DNA of 37,398 bases from Bacteroidetes bacterium UBA2364 (GTDB taxonomy: Bacteria; Bacteroidota; Rhodothermia; Rhodothermales; UBA2364). The stretch is from the NCBI GenBank assembly GCA_002344075.1, contig DDTM01000041.1, positions 2,040-39,437 of the forward strand, given 5' to 3'. The notes under the pieces are model-generated. The model saw nothing but the letters and a program-made list of their open reading frames with translations. It did not search any database and was not told where the DNA came from. A program made the position numbers and the translations under genes. This document shows, one piece after another, positions 1 through 8,377 of the stretch. Position 1 is the first letter of the stretch; the number at the start of each line of letters is the position of its first letter.

Positions 1-1
1 G

Positions 2-817
2 GCTTCTCCTCCACCTGCTGCGCCCACTGCCGCAGCACCCGTGCCTGCTCGCAGATTGCCCCAGAATGTTATCTCGCTCTTTAGCGATGCTTACACGAAT
101 GTGCCCGTTGATACATGGCGCACAGGTTGGTCTAATGCCACGTTTGAAGATGTCACGATTGCAGGTAATGCGACAAAAAAATACAGTGCATTAGATTTTG
201 TGGGGATCGAAACAGTTGCCAGCCAGATTAATGCGACCAATATGAGCCATTTCCACATGGATATTTGGTCTCCGAATGTTACTTCGTTTGGTGTGAAATT
301 GGTGGATTTTGGTGCAAATGGTGCATTTGGTGGTGGAGATGATGTGGAGCATCAGGTAAATATTGCCGCACCTACGCAAGGACAATGGGTAAGTTTGGAT
401 CTTCCTCTTTCTGGTTTTACAGGCCTTACAACGAAGAAAAACATCGCACAAATTATCTTGGTAGGGGTTCCCACGGCTACGAGTACGGTATATGTGGATA
501 ACGTCTATTTCCACAATAACATTGAGGTGGCTACAGGAAAAGAAGAACTTCCTGATGGCATGTCAATAACCGGAAATTATCCAAACCCATTTAGCGGATC
601 CACCACGTTCAAATACACCTTATCTAATGCGACACAGGTGACTTTTGAAGTTTTGGATGGATTAGGACGGGTGATAGACCAAGGTAAGATTGGTTATCAA
701 GGGCCAGGGGAATACAGTTTGCCCTACGAGAATGATCAACTTTCTAGTGGTGTATATTTCTTGCGCCTAAAAACAGATACAAAACACCTTGTTAAGAAAT
801 TTATGATTCTTAACTAA
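2..817 (+). CDS. C-terminal part of a secreted protein with a CBM-like domain and T9SS type A sorting domain (5' truncated)
   Basis: The reading frame is open to the left edge, so the N-terminus lies outside the window; a GTG at 41 is in frame but sits inside a Pro/Ala-rich linker and is unlikely to be the start. After the linker (about residues 1-20 of the visible part) comes a roughly 140-residue beta-rich domain with the stretch VKLVDFGANGAFGGGDD. I recall this type of domain following glycoside hydrolase domains in Bacteroidota exoenzymes, where it resembles a carbohydrate-binding module. The last about 85 residues have the hallmarks of a T9SS type A C-terminal domain: GNYPNPFSGSTTF, then a beta-sandwich with VLDGLGRVI, SSGVYFLRL and a terminal KKFMILN. 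This implies Sec export, T9SS translocation and cell-surface release or attachment. The enzymatic domain, if any, is upstream and unseen. Confidence 0.85.
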   Translation, partial: ASPPPAAPTAAAPVPARRLPQNVISLFSDAYTNVPVDTWRTGWSNATFEDVTIAGNATKKYSALDFVGIETVASQINATNMSHFHMDIWSPNVTSFGVKLVDFGANGAFGGGDDVEHQVNIAAPTQGQWVSLDLPLSGFTGLTTKKNIAQIILVGVPTATSTVYVDNVYFHNNIEVATGKEELPDGMSITGNYPNPFSGSTTFKYTLSNATQVTFEVLDGLGRVIDQGKIGYQGPGEYSLPYENDQLSSGVYFLRLKTDTKHLVKKFMILN

Positions 818-843
818 TCGCGTTTTATAAGCACTTGTGTCTG

Positions 844-882
844 AGGATCTCTAAGAAGTACTCTTGGGGATCCTGTTTTTTT
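844..882 (+). terminator. Intrinsic terminator after the T9SS substrate gene
   Basis: Arms AGGATC (844-849) and GATCCT (869-874) pair perfectly, with a short inner AAGA/TCTT pairing in the loop. G and seven T follow. It lies 27 bp after the stop of the upstream plus-strand gene. Confidence 0.65.
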
Positions 883-968
883 ATGAAACTGCTATTGGGA
901 TTAAGGGAAGAAGTGGCTCTCTTTATAGTCGTATAGAAATACAATCTGATTTCGTCTTGAAACAGCGA

Positions 969-986
969 CAAGTATTTAAATACTTG
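969..986. repeat. Perfect 18-bp AT-rich palindrome
   Basis: The sequence CAAGTATTTAAATACTTG reads identically on both strands. It lies 27 bp beyond the stop of the minus-strand lipase gene, between two convergent genes. It has no T-tract, so it is a poor factor-independent terminator. Function unknown. Confidence 0.6.
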
Positions 987-1013
987 GATGCGTTCGGTTT
1001 AAGTTGGCATGGC

Positions 1014-1862
1014 TTATGCCGCCCGTAATGAGTCGGGCAAGACCCCTTCTGCTTCTAAGGCCCATATAAGGTATTTATCCAACATATTGTTTTTAATCGC
1101 TTTTGGTGCTATACAGATATGGGTGAGATGGTCTGCGTTTATTGTTTCGGTGTTTCCGCTCCAATGTGCGCTTTTTACGGAAACGAGGCCATCGTTTTCT
1201 CCTTCTGCAAAGAATAAAAGTCGGTTTTGCGTGAATAAGAGTGGCGAAATGTGGGTGGAAGTGTTTTTTCCGGCACGCGAAGAAATAGACCGATATTGCA
1301 CGTCTGGATGGTCTATAACCTTTGGGTTAAATCGGGTTTTCATATATTCCGGAGTCAGTTGCAATAGGACTTTTTTGGCATCGGATGGTGTACCCGGAAG
1401 GCTTTGCTTGCCAGTAAGGTCTAAAAAATGGGTAAAGGTTCGAGTCAGTATTTTGGGTTGTTTTAGAAACAAGGTGGCGAGGGAAGAACCGTGATGCGGT
1501 GTAGCAATGGTGGTGATTTGAGCAACATGTGCCGCCATATCCAAGTTACTCACTAAATACCGGGCGTCTAATCCGCCCAATGAATGGGCCATGAGATGGA
1601 CCTTGTCTGCACCGGTTTCCTGAAGTATGCGTAAAAGATGGGCACGCCAAGCCAAAGCCCTTGCTTCGGTATGGTTGTAAGGTGCAACATTTGGCGCAAA
1701 AGCCTTACAACCATGCAATCGTAAGAAAAGCGCGATGGAGTCCATCATGCCTTTTCGTCCGATCGTACCCATCAAACCCATTCCATGCATTAGCATTACA
1801 GGCATTTGGAAAGGGTATAGCGGGGGTTGGGGGAAATGTGCAAGTTTAGACAGCACAGGCAT
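1014..1862 (-). CDS. Alpha/beta-hydrolase, triacylglycerol lipase-like
   Basis: A 282-residue alpha/beta-hydrolase of the bacterial lipase (LipA/class 2 lipase) type. The oxyanion-loop motif MLMHGMGLMG (about 23-32) precedes the nucleophile elbow AHSLGG, with Ser94. Candidate acid and base residues are Asp224 in GENDGLVS and His245 in NADHLTH, in the right order near the C-terminus. TPHHGS after the nucleophile is typical of these lipases. I chose the ATG at 1862, four bases after the stop of the upstream gene; the longer GTG start at 1907 would lie inside that gene and add an unlikely leader. No signal peptide is evident, so it is probably cytoplasmic or membrane-peripheral. It is co-transcribed with the preceding polyprenol-kinase-like gene, suggesting a shared lipid role. 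Substrate cannot be told from sequence. Confidence 0.85.
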   Translation of the reverse strand: MPVLSKLAHFPQPPLYPFQMPVMLMHGMGLMGTIGRKGMMDSIALFLRLHGCKAFAPNVAPYNHTEARALAWRAHLLRILQETGADKVHLMAHSLGGLDARYLVSNLDMAAHVAQITTIATPHHGSSLATLFLKQPKILTRTFTHFLDLTGKQSLPGTPSDAKKVLLQLTPEYMKTRFNPKVIDHPDVQYRSISSRAGKNTSTHISPLLFTQNRLLFFAEGENDGLVSVKSAHWSGNTETINADHLTHICIAPKAIKNNMLDKYLIWALEAEGVLPDSLRAA

Positions 1863-1866
1863 ATGA

Positions 1867-2484
1867 TCAAAACAATTGAAACAACCAAAGGGTGCATCCC
1901 GCCACAATAGGAATCCGAATATTGTCGTCTAATGGTAACGGCAAGGCTTCTGCCAAGGCTGCAAATAGGGTGGCAGTTATCAATGCAAAAAAACCGATAG
2001 AGGGCACGAAGGGAAAAACCATGCACGAAAACAGGACAAAGGCAATACTACCCTCAACACTTTTTCCGGTATTCCATAGCGGAGTTTTACCATAAAGGCG
2101 TCCTATAATGGCAGCAAAGGCGTCGCCCAGAATCAAAATACTAAAAGACGCAAGGGCTATATCTTGTGGAAACAGCGAAAAGGTAAGGACAGCGCCCAGT
2201 AAGACCCATGTGGCTCCGTTTATAATGAGTTTTTGCGGGACCAACTCAAAGTCTCGCATCATGAAGGCAAAATATTGATTGATGAACGACCGAAATGGTT
2301 CCGAATGTGCCCGCAGCAAATCCCCTAAAAAAAATAGCACACAGAGTGGGGTTAGAATTTTAAGCGCAAGCCCGGCACCCCAAATCCATACAAAAGCAGA
2401 TATGCCCAAAGAACTTAGGTGTACGGCTTTACGGCTGAGTTCAGCCCAGAATGGGATATGGTTTGGGGTATGTATAGTAGTCAC
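1867..2484 (-). CDS. Sec59/DGK1/VTE5-family membrane kinase (phytol/dolichol kinase-like, CTP-transferase fold)
   Basis: A 205-residue polytopic membrane protein with about six hydrophobic segments. Family signatures are present: RKAVH near the N-terminus (about 18-22), GDAFAAIIGRLYGKTPL followed by KSVEGS in the middle, and EALPLPLDDNIRIPIVAG near the C-terminus. In this family (dolichol kinase Sec59, yeast diacylglycerol kinase Dgk1, plant phytol kinases VTE5/VTE6) these motifs form the CTP-dependent lipid kinase site. The lipid alcohol used here cannot be predicted; bacterial members are often mis-named phosphatidate cytidylyltransferase. The start is a GTG at 2484 because there is no suitable ATG before the first conserved motif. 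It is followed after four bases by the lipase gene, so the two form an operon. Confidence 0.85.
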   Translation of the reverse strand: MTTIHTPNHIPFWAELSRKAVHLSSLGISAFVWIWGAGLALKILTPLCVLFFLGDLLRAHSEPFRSFINQYFAFMMRDFELVPQKLIINGATWVLLGAVLTFSLFPQDIALASFSILILGDAFAAIIGRLYGKTPLWNTGKSVEGSIAFVLFSCMVFPFVPSIGFFALITATLFAALAEALPLPLDDNIRIPIVAGCTLWLFQLF

Positions 2485-2602
2485 CGATCGTATATGGACT
2501 GAAACGAAAAAATAGTTCAGCCTAACTGTACTTCGGTGGCTGTGGGGTGTTCTGTTTTAGAAAAAAGTTTAATATTCCTTTAAAGAAGCCTCTGGGGATT
2601 CG

Positions 2603-4255
2603 TTAATGACTGATGGTCATTTGTCGGGTTGTGGCGCCCATGGGCGTTTCTAATCTGACGAGATAACGGCCATTCGGTAACCAGTCTCCGTTAAAACGAA
2701 TATCATGGCTGCCCGCATCGTAAAAGGTGTCTGTAAGTTTAGCAATCATCCGTCCATTTAGGTCATATACCCGTAAACTTGCCTTCATCGGTTGCGAAAG
2801 ATTAAACCGAATGGTTGTCAGATCCTTAAATGGATTCGGGAAGTTTTGTTCCAGAACAATACCTTGCGGTACAGGTGCTTCCTGATGACTGGGAGTAGCG
2901 ACTATAGGTGGTAAATAGCCTCCTACAGAAAACGAGGGCAAGCCTAAAATTTGTTGAACCTCGGCCTGAGACATACCGAACCAATTGAGGAGAACAGTCC
3001 CATAAACCGCCCGGAAGTCGGTACTATATTTGATATTTCCACCAGCATCGAGGTTCACAAGGTCTGGGCCTGTTCCAAAAAAACCTCCATTTACACCTTT
3101 TCCGAAGAGAAATATGGGGGCTGCGGTTCCATGATCGGTGCCGGAGGAGCCATTTTCTTTTACACGTCGCCCAAATTCCGAGAAGGTCATGGAAAGCACG
3201 CGGTCGCCGTATCCGGCGGCATTGAGTTCGTCGGTAAAGGCTTTGACAGCATCCCCCAACTGAAGTAACAGGTTGGCTTGGGTGGTTGCCTGAGAGGCGT
3301 GTGTGTCAAACCCCCCCAGAGACACATGGTAAATACGAGCTCCCAGTTCACCACGAATGAGCCGAGATACGATGGCTAAACTCCCTGCAAAAGTGGTGGA
3401 AGGATAAGTTACGTTTGATTTGGTCTTGTCATAAGAGGTTTTTAGAGCTGTTCCGTACACCACAGAATCATTTGCGACAGATCGTACATATGAAAGCTCG
3501 GTTCCATAGTGAGAAGTAGGTACATCGTCAGGGTCATAAACCGCGCCTCCCGAAACAATCCGGTAGAATTCTGATGGATCGGAGACGGATAAGCCCATGG
3601 CGGTATCGGGGCCTCGGAACAACATCGAAGCCACCGACCCAATTTGTACCGCGAGCGGGTAGGGGGTTGGGTTGTTTTTGTATTCGGGATATTCTGTGTC
3701 TAAACTGCGGCCAATCCAGCCATCTTCCCAATAATCACCCGAACCACTGCCCGATACCCAGATATCTGTTGCCCGAAAATGTGATAAATTGGGGCTTGGA
3801 TAACCTACCGAATGCAAGATGGCCATTTCGTCGCTCCCCCAAGCGTTTTGTAGGCCACTTAAGGATTTATGTATATAGAATTCATCAGATAGCTTGATCG
3901 CATCTGCGGCTTTGATCCCAATATTGGGACGATTGCTATAGTAGCGGTCATTCGTAACCGGAATAACGGTATTTAACCCATCGTTCCCACCATTCAACTG
4001 GATAATGACCAGAATTTTATCTGTATTAAGCAGTGACAACCGTTCCAACAATCGGCTACCACCATATGCCCGAACGGGTAAACCGCTCATCATGAGGCTG
4101 GCGCCGAGTGAGGCTGCACCTACCCGATACAGAAAGTCGCGGCGGGTCCAGAGGGCATGGTCTTGTGCGTGGGCGTCGCCATGCGAGAGCGATTCGCCTA
4201 AACGGCCCAATTCATCATGGGGTGTGTTTTTGTCTTTAGAAGAAGATTGGCACAT
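2603..4255 (-). CDS. DUF1501 protein with Tat-like signal and T9SS type A sorting domain
   Basis: A 550-residue DUF1501 protein. Family hallmarks are IQLNGGNDGLNTVIP near residue 85, the HVSLGGFDTHASQ region, and TFSEFGRRVKENGSSGTDHG, which resembles the metal-binding chemistry of alkaline-phosphatase/sulfatase-fold proteins. The N-terminus has a 37-residue polar leader, then TRRDFLYRVG and a hydrophobic stretch ending PVRAYG: a twin-arginine signal (Arg38-Arg39). The C-terminus (about 465-550) is a T9SS type A sorting domain with EQNFPNPFKDLTTIRF and a terminal RQMTISH. The protein is therefore predicted to cross the inner membrane folded via Tat and the outer membrane via T9SS. It lies 51 bp downstream of the DUF1800 gene, the usual partner of this family. 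Biochemical activity is not established. Confidence 0.9.
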   Translation of the reverse strand: MCQSSSKDKNTPHDELGRLGESLSHGDAHAQDHALWTRRDFLYRVGAASLGASLMMSGLPVRAYGGSRLLERLSLLNTDKILVIIQLNGGNDGLNTVIPVTNDRYYSNRPNIGIKAADAIKLSDEFYIHKSLSGLQNAWGSDEMAILHSVGYPSPNLSHFRATDIWVSGSGSGDYWEDGWIGRSLDTEYPEYKNNPTPYPLAVQIGSVASMLFRGPDTAMGLSVSDPSEFYRIVSGGAVYDPDDVPTSHYGTELSYVRSVANDSVVYGTALKTSYDKTKSNVTYPSTTFAGSLAIVSRLIRGELGARIYHVSLGGFDTHASQATTQANLLLQLGDAVKAFTDELNAAGYGDRVLSMTFSEFGRRVKENGSSGTDHGTAAPIFLFGKGVNGGFFGTGPDLVNLDAGGNIKYSTDFRAVYGTVLLNWFGMSQAEVQQILGLPSFSVGGYLPPIVATPSHQEAPVPQGIVLEQNFPNPFKDLTTIRFNLSQPMKASLRVYDLNGRMIAKLTDTFYDAGSHDIRFNGDWLPNGRYLVRLETPMGATTRQMTISH

Positions 4256-4306
4256 GGTCTTGGAGATTGAACAGTATAATTAGGGTATAAAAAGAGAGGG
4301 TATGGG

Positions 4307-5809
4307 TTAGCATAACTGAAACTCTGGCAGCCTAACCAAATAACGGAGGAAATTTTTGAGTTTGCTTTCGGCTGTCGAGGCATTGATAGACCATTCATAG
4401 TCTGGCATACCATCTAATAATTTCTTCCCTAAGGCCGTTTTCTCCGTTTCTGGAAAAGGAACCGAAACAATCCGATTGGCAAACTCGAAGGCTAACTCAT
4501 AGGCATCCCCTACATTCGGCAGGTTGAGCGCAAAGGTTTTTACGGGCAGGGCCGGGATTGTCTTTGTGCCCAATGAAAGGATGTTTAATAAATCCCAACG
4601 TCTTGTAAGTGCATTGGTCGAGATCCATGATCGGTACTCCGGCCATCCGGCAACACTGGGAGGAGACATCAGCATTTGGTCAGCCCTGTTTAAATAGGTG
4701 CGGACGATGGAGGTGTAATTCGCCTCTGTAAAAGTTGGTAAGCCCACTTCGTTAAAAAGGCCTACTGTCAGCTCTACGGGGCTTTTGTATTTTGCCCCAA
4801 TAAAGGCGTTCTCAAAAAAGTGTGTACTTGTAAATAATGACCGTAGTACCGGTGTGATTTCAAAATTATGGGTGATCAGTTGGTCGGCCAATTGTGCAAC
4901 GATGGTTTCATTGGGGATGAAATACACAAAAAACTGATATAGTTTCCGACAAACAAATCGTGCTGTTTCTATTTTTCGTTCAGAAAAGATGAGGTTAATA
5001 ACATCGTCGTATCCCCAAGCACCGGTTTTTCCAAAAATCGTTTTATTGCCAGTTTCGAAGCGGGTGTTATTAAAAAACGAACTCAGGGTTTGGGTGTTCA
5101 CTTGCCATCCGGTGAGGGCTTTGGCGGTTTGAACGATGTCTTCCTGTGTATAATTTCCAATCCCCATCGTAAAGAGTTCCAACAATTCACGGGCATAATT
5201 CTCGTTGGGTGCTCCTTTTCGGTTGTCCCTACCATTTAAGTAGTAGAGCATCGCCGGAAGTTTGCCTACCTCTCGCACCAATTGACTGAAGTTTCCAAGA
5301 GCATATCGCCGCAAGAGATCAATATATTGATACCCCAAAGGTCCATTGGTATTGTAGCTTCCATAGGCAGTCACAAAATGATTGCTCCAGAAAAGGGTTA
5401 GCTTCTCGCGTAGTGCGCCACCCCGCATTTCCTTATACCATGTATTTTGATATTCATACAACCAGTTGCGGGCGTTCGTATTGTATAAATCTTTCTCCGC
5501 TTGGGTTGCCGTTGAGGCGGGGTATCCTGTTGTAGCCCACGAAGGAGCGATTGGCAGGGGTATGTTCAACGCATTATTGATGATTTGGTTAATCGCCTCA
5601 AGTGGTGTTCGGTTCAACAAGGAGCCTACATCACTGTATGGGGCGCCAAATCCCGTTCTCCGAAGTAGGTGCATCACCCGCTCGCGGTTCCAAGGCATCG
5701 TTGATGTCGGAACATAGGGTTCTAAACCGCCCGCTACAACGGGGGGAGCAGGTAGCGGGGTACCCTGTCTGGGCATCGAGGAAATTGGATGGTTGTTAAG
5801 GTTTTTCAT
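4307..5809 (-). CDS. DUF1800 family protein
   Basis: A 500-residue member of DUF1800. Recognisable family blocks are the N-terminal HLLRRTGFGAP (about 49-59), LTLFWSNHF, the GAPNENYARELLELFTMG block followed by YTQEDIVQTAKALTGW, FKYKSPVEL-like KYKSPVELTVGLFNE, and PPSVAGWPEYRSWIS. The first about 35 residues are Pro/Gly-rich with no clear Sec signal, so localisation is uncertain. It is the first gene of a two-gene unit with DUF1501, an arrangement seen in many Planctomycetes, Proteobacteria and Bacteroidota. The conserved pairing suggests the two act together on an extracytoplasmic substrate, but no reaction is known to me. The ATG at 5809 is clear of upstream genes, and a 229-bp divergent region separates it from porQ. 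Confidence 0.88.
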   Translation of the reverse strand: MKNLNNHPISSMPRQGTPLPAPPVVAGGLEPYVPTSTMPWNRERVMHLLRRTGFGAPYSDVGSLLNRTPLEAINQIINNALNIPLPIAPSWATTGYPASTATQAEKDLYNTNARNWLYEYQNTWYKEMRGGALREKLTLFWSNHFVTAYGSYNTNGPLGYQYIDLLRRYALGNFSQLVREVGKLPAMLYYLNGRDNRKGAPNENYARELLELFTMGIGNYTQEDIVQTAKALTGWQVNTQTLSSFFNNTRFETGNKTIFGKTGAWGYDDVINLIFSERKIETARFVCRKLYQFFVYFIPNETIVAQLADQLITHNFEITPVLRSLFTSTHFFENAFIGAKYKSPVELTVGLFNEVGLPTFTEANYTSIVRTYLNRADQMLMSPPSVAGWPEYRSWISTNALTRRWDLLNILSLGTKTIPALPVKTFALNLPNVGDAYELAFEFANRIVSVPFPETEKTALGKKLLDGMPDYEWSINASTAESKLKNFLRYLVRLPEFQLC

Positions 5810-6038
5810 AACACTTTTGAGGTGCGGGTTGCTGAAGCGGATTTATTGAGGACAAGATAAATATAAAATCGGCCTTTTGCGATATTGATTTTGTGTTGAA
5901 TTGGTTACAGAGTTGTTTTTTTTTCTTGGAACCAGATCATGATGAAAGAGGTTCATTCATTAAAATAACAAACCAATTTCTATTTCATGGTGCTTGCTAC
6001 CTTTCCTTTTTTGTTTATCTAACCAAAGCACCAAGTAT

Positions 6039-7022
6039 ATGCAGTTGAAGTATCTCGTCCTATCGCTGATTTTTTTTCCGTTTTATTTGCAGGCACAGCC
6101 AAGCCTTAAGCCCACTGGTTTTTCGTTTTTAAGAATTGAACCCTCGGCCCGGGCAATGGCAATGGGGAGTGCCTATGCGGGCATGAACGGGGACGTTAAT
6201 ACATTTTTCTACAATCCAGCCAGTTTAGACCCCTCTTCAGCGGACGTGGTGTCGGTCTCGGTACTAAACTACCTTGCTGATGCACGTGCCACCTCTGCCG
6301 CCTATGCGCATTATGCGCCCAAAGTAGGGATACTTGCGCTTGGTGTTAGGGCCATCGGGTATGGTGACTTCGTGGAAACGGGGTGTGGGGATAGCGCACA
6401 AGAATCCATAGATTGTACACCAAACAAGTTTTCGGCGGCTGATGTCGCGCTGACGGCTGGTCTTGCCCGTGATTATACGCCTCATATCCGTTATGGTGTT
6501 AATGTGCATGGTATTGTTTCTCGGGTTTCGGAGTATCGAGCAAGTGCGGTGGCTGCGGATTTTGGTGTGGTCTATCACCACGATGAGCGCGGTGTTATCG
6601 TTAGTGCCAGTGCGCTGAATGTGGGTAAAACATTTAATTCTTTAGGAGAAACCAAGGATGTTCTGCCTACAGATATTCGGGTGGGGATTTCTCAAAAGCT
6701 ACGGTATATGCCGTTTACCGTATCGGTGATGGCTTATAACTTGCTGGATATTAAAAATGAGGAAGCAGATTTCTCGGCGCGACGGGTACTGAATCATTTT
6801 AGTTTCGGTGGTGAATTTCGCTTAGGGACCGCTATGAGTATTCGATTGGGCTATAACCCACTCCGAAATGAAATGCTTCGTGTCCGGAATCGTTTAGATA
6901 TGGCTGGTTTGGGTGTTGGATTTGGGCTTAAAATCTCGCAATTCCGGTTAGACTATGGCTACAACAACTGGTCTTCGGCAGGAAAATTACATCAGCTCAC
7001 GGCTCAATATCGTTTAAAATAG
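6039..7022 (+). CDS. porQ: Type IX secretion system PorQ-like outer-membrane protein
   Basis: A 327-residue predicted outer-membrane beta-barrel of the PorV/PorQ (FadL-like) family. The start at 6039 gives a clean signal peptide (MQLKYLVLSLIFF...LQAQ); a TTG 45 bp upstream would only add non-signal residues. After cleavage comes FSFLRIEPSARAMAMGSAYAG and the NTFFYNPASLD block, typical of PorV/PorQ. The segment YGDFVETGCGDSAQES...NKFSAADVAL matches PorQ rather than PorV, as far as I can judge by eye. In T9SS, PorQ-type proteins belong to the PorU-PorV-PorQ-PorZ attachment complex that processes cargo after translocation. Two cargo-type sorting domains are encoded within the same 6 kb. PorQ versus generic PorV/PorQ-family protein is the main uncertainty. 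Confidence 0.78.
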   Translation: MQLKYLVLSLIFFPFYLQAQPSLKPTGFSFLRIEPSARAMAMGSAYAGMNGDVNTFFYNPASLDPSSADVVSVSVLNYLADARATSAAYAHYAPKVGILALGVRAIGYGDFVETGCGDSAQESIDCTPNKFSAADVALTAGLARDYTPHIRYGVNVHGIVSRVSEYRASAVAADFGVVYHHDERGVIVSASALNVGKTFNSLGETKDVLPTDIRVGISQKLRYMPFTVSVMAYNLLDIKNEEADFSARRVLNHFSFGGEFRLGTAMSIRLGYNPLRNEMLRVRNRLDMAGLGVGFGLKISQFRLDYGYNNWSSAGKLHQLTAQYRLK

Positions 7023-7072
7023 GCATTAGATCGCTTTGCTGTGTATGTCTTTTACACAAACCCAAGAGATCT

Positions 7073-7468
7073 ATGAACAACTTAAGCCTAATGTTGCTAC
7101 TTGCCTTGGTGAGCGGATGTAGTACATTCAATTCGCACAAAGGCGACGAATTTAATCTGAAGCCACAAGAAGCTATCACCTTATCCGGTTCCGACGTACA
7201 ACTTCGTTTTGAACGGGTGGTTGCGGATTCCAGATGTGCGCCCGGCATACAATGCTTATGGGAAGGGGTGGCTGAAGTAGAGTTAAGTTTGTGGTCTAAT
7301 GGACAATCGCAGCGGGTTACGCTCTATTCCACCGATGCGGGAACAACCTACCATAAATCGGTGGTGGTACAGGGATACCGCATTTCCTTTCAAAAATTAA
7401 TCCCCGAATTTGAAGCCAATACGATCCCTGTTGCTGTGTTGACCTTGCGTGCAGAACTTGTTGAGTAG
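7073..7468 (+). CDS. Small predicted lipoprotein of unknown function
   Basis: 131 residues with a lipoprotein signal: a short hydrophobic stretch (LSLMLLLALVSG) and lipobox LVSGC, predicting acylation at Cys16. The mature part is beta-strand-rich with a conserved-looking pair of cysteines in DSRCAPGIQCLWEG, a motif I remember from short uncharacterised Bacteroidota proteins; the two Cys may form a disulfide. It starts 50 bp after porQ and may be co-transcribed with it. No enzymatic motif is visible. Confidence 0.8.
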   Translation: MNNLSLMLLLALVSGCSTFNSHKGDEFNLKPQEAITLSGSDVQLRFERVVADSRCAPGIQCLWEGVAEVELSLWSNGQSQRVTLYSTDAGTTYHKSVVVQGYRISFQKLIPEFEANTIPVAVLTLRAELVE

Positions 7469-7538
7469 CTAAAATTGATGTATTTTCGGTTCATACAGGC
7501 TTCTGCGAGGCCAGAATCGTTCATAAAAATCAAGCTAC

Positions 7539-8051
7539 ATGTTTAATCTTTTTGGAAAAAAGGACTTTCCGCAGTGGAGTGCAGCGCCAGAGATGGAAAT
7601 TGATACGGAGAAAACGTATATCGCTACCATCGAAACCTCTAAGGGCCATATTGAATTGGAGCTTTATCCGGCTTATGCACCCAAGACCGTGAATAATTTT
7701 GTCTTTCTGGCAAAACAAGGGTTCTATAATGGTACGGTTTTTCATCGTGTGATTCCAGACTTTATGGTACAAGGTGGCGATCCTACCGGAACTGGCCGTG
7801 GGGGCCCGGGCTATCGCTTCGATGATGAATTTGCCGGCAATCCATTGGTGCATGAACCCGGTGTTATTTCAATGGCGAATGCAGGCCCACGAACGAACGG
7901 GAGTCAGTTTTTTATTACCCATATCCAAACCCCTTGGTTGGATGGAAAACACACCGTCTTTGGAAAGGTGACTGCCGGGAAAGCGGAAGTGGTGGATGAA
8001 ATTGAGCAAGGGGACCAAATTGTTGCTGTAACGATTCAGGAACAGGAATGA
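7539..8051 (+). CDS. Cyclophilin-type peptidyl-prolyl cis-trans isomerase
   Basis: A 170-residue cyclophilin. The core starts with ATIETSKGHIELELYP and contains the family signature FYNGTVFHRVIPDFMVQGGD with the catalytic Arg in FHRV. GTGRGGPGY, then NGSQFFIT and WLDGKHTVFGKV, complete the active site and core. It is the short single-domain bacterial type (PpiA/PpiB-like). There is no signal peptide, so it is probably cytoplasmic; the first 25 residues are a short extension before the fold. The 70-bp gap upstream leaves open whether it has its own promoter. A terminator hairpin follows 38 bp after the stop. Confidence 0.95.
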   Translation: MFNLFGKKDFPQWSAAPEMEIDTEKTYIATIETSKGHIELELYPAYAPKTVNNFVFLAKQGFYNGTVFHRVIPDFMVQGGDPTGTGRGGPGYRFDDEFAGNPLVHEPGVISMANAGPRTNGSQFFITHIQTPWLDGKHTVFGKVTAGKAEVVDEIEQGDQIVAVTIQEQE

Positions 8052-8088
8052 TCTTTTGCTTCGGATGAACGATGATCCGGGCTTTTTT

Positions 8089-8126
8089 AAAAGAGGCGTC
8101 TCCTTTCGAGAATGACCTCTTTTTTT
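8089..8126 (+). terminator. Intrinsic terminator after the cyclophilin gene
   Basis: AAAAGAGG (8089-8096) pairs with CCTCTTTT (8116-8123), followed by more T. The rest of the 326-bp gap between this gene and the ggt stop (8127-8314) shows no convincing gene: the open frames there have no recognisable protein features. Confidence 0.75.
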
Positions 8127-8314
8127 ATAGTAGCATATTTTTGGATGCTTACTTTTGTTGCTGGTTTGTTTCGGAGGTCTTTGGCATGTAGTTTTTATCT
8201 TTTTGCACTTGTATCTTATAGGGCATCCTCGCCAAACGGAGATTTTTAGGTTGTTGTTTGGTTTTTACATGAAATGTTTTTATGGATTCATGGAAGCTAG
8301 TTCTTTGCACTCAG

Positions 8315-8352
8315 AAAATAAAAAGACAGCTTGTCGAGAAACAAACTGTCTT
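8315..8352 (-). terminator. Intrinsic terminator of the gamma-glutamyltransferase gene
   Basis: On the minus strand AAGACAG and CTGTCTT (8346-8352 and 8323-8329) form a 7-bp stem extended by an inner TTGT/ACAA pairing, followed by TTTATTTT. It lies 26 bp after the ggt stop. Confidence 0.8.
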
Positions 8353-8377
8353 GTGGAAAAACCGAAAGAGAACCGGT

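Noticed and set aside
1009..1494. A 161-residue plus-strand open frame
   Set aside because: It is the exact antisense of the lipase gene, which has a full set of hydrolase motifs.
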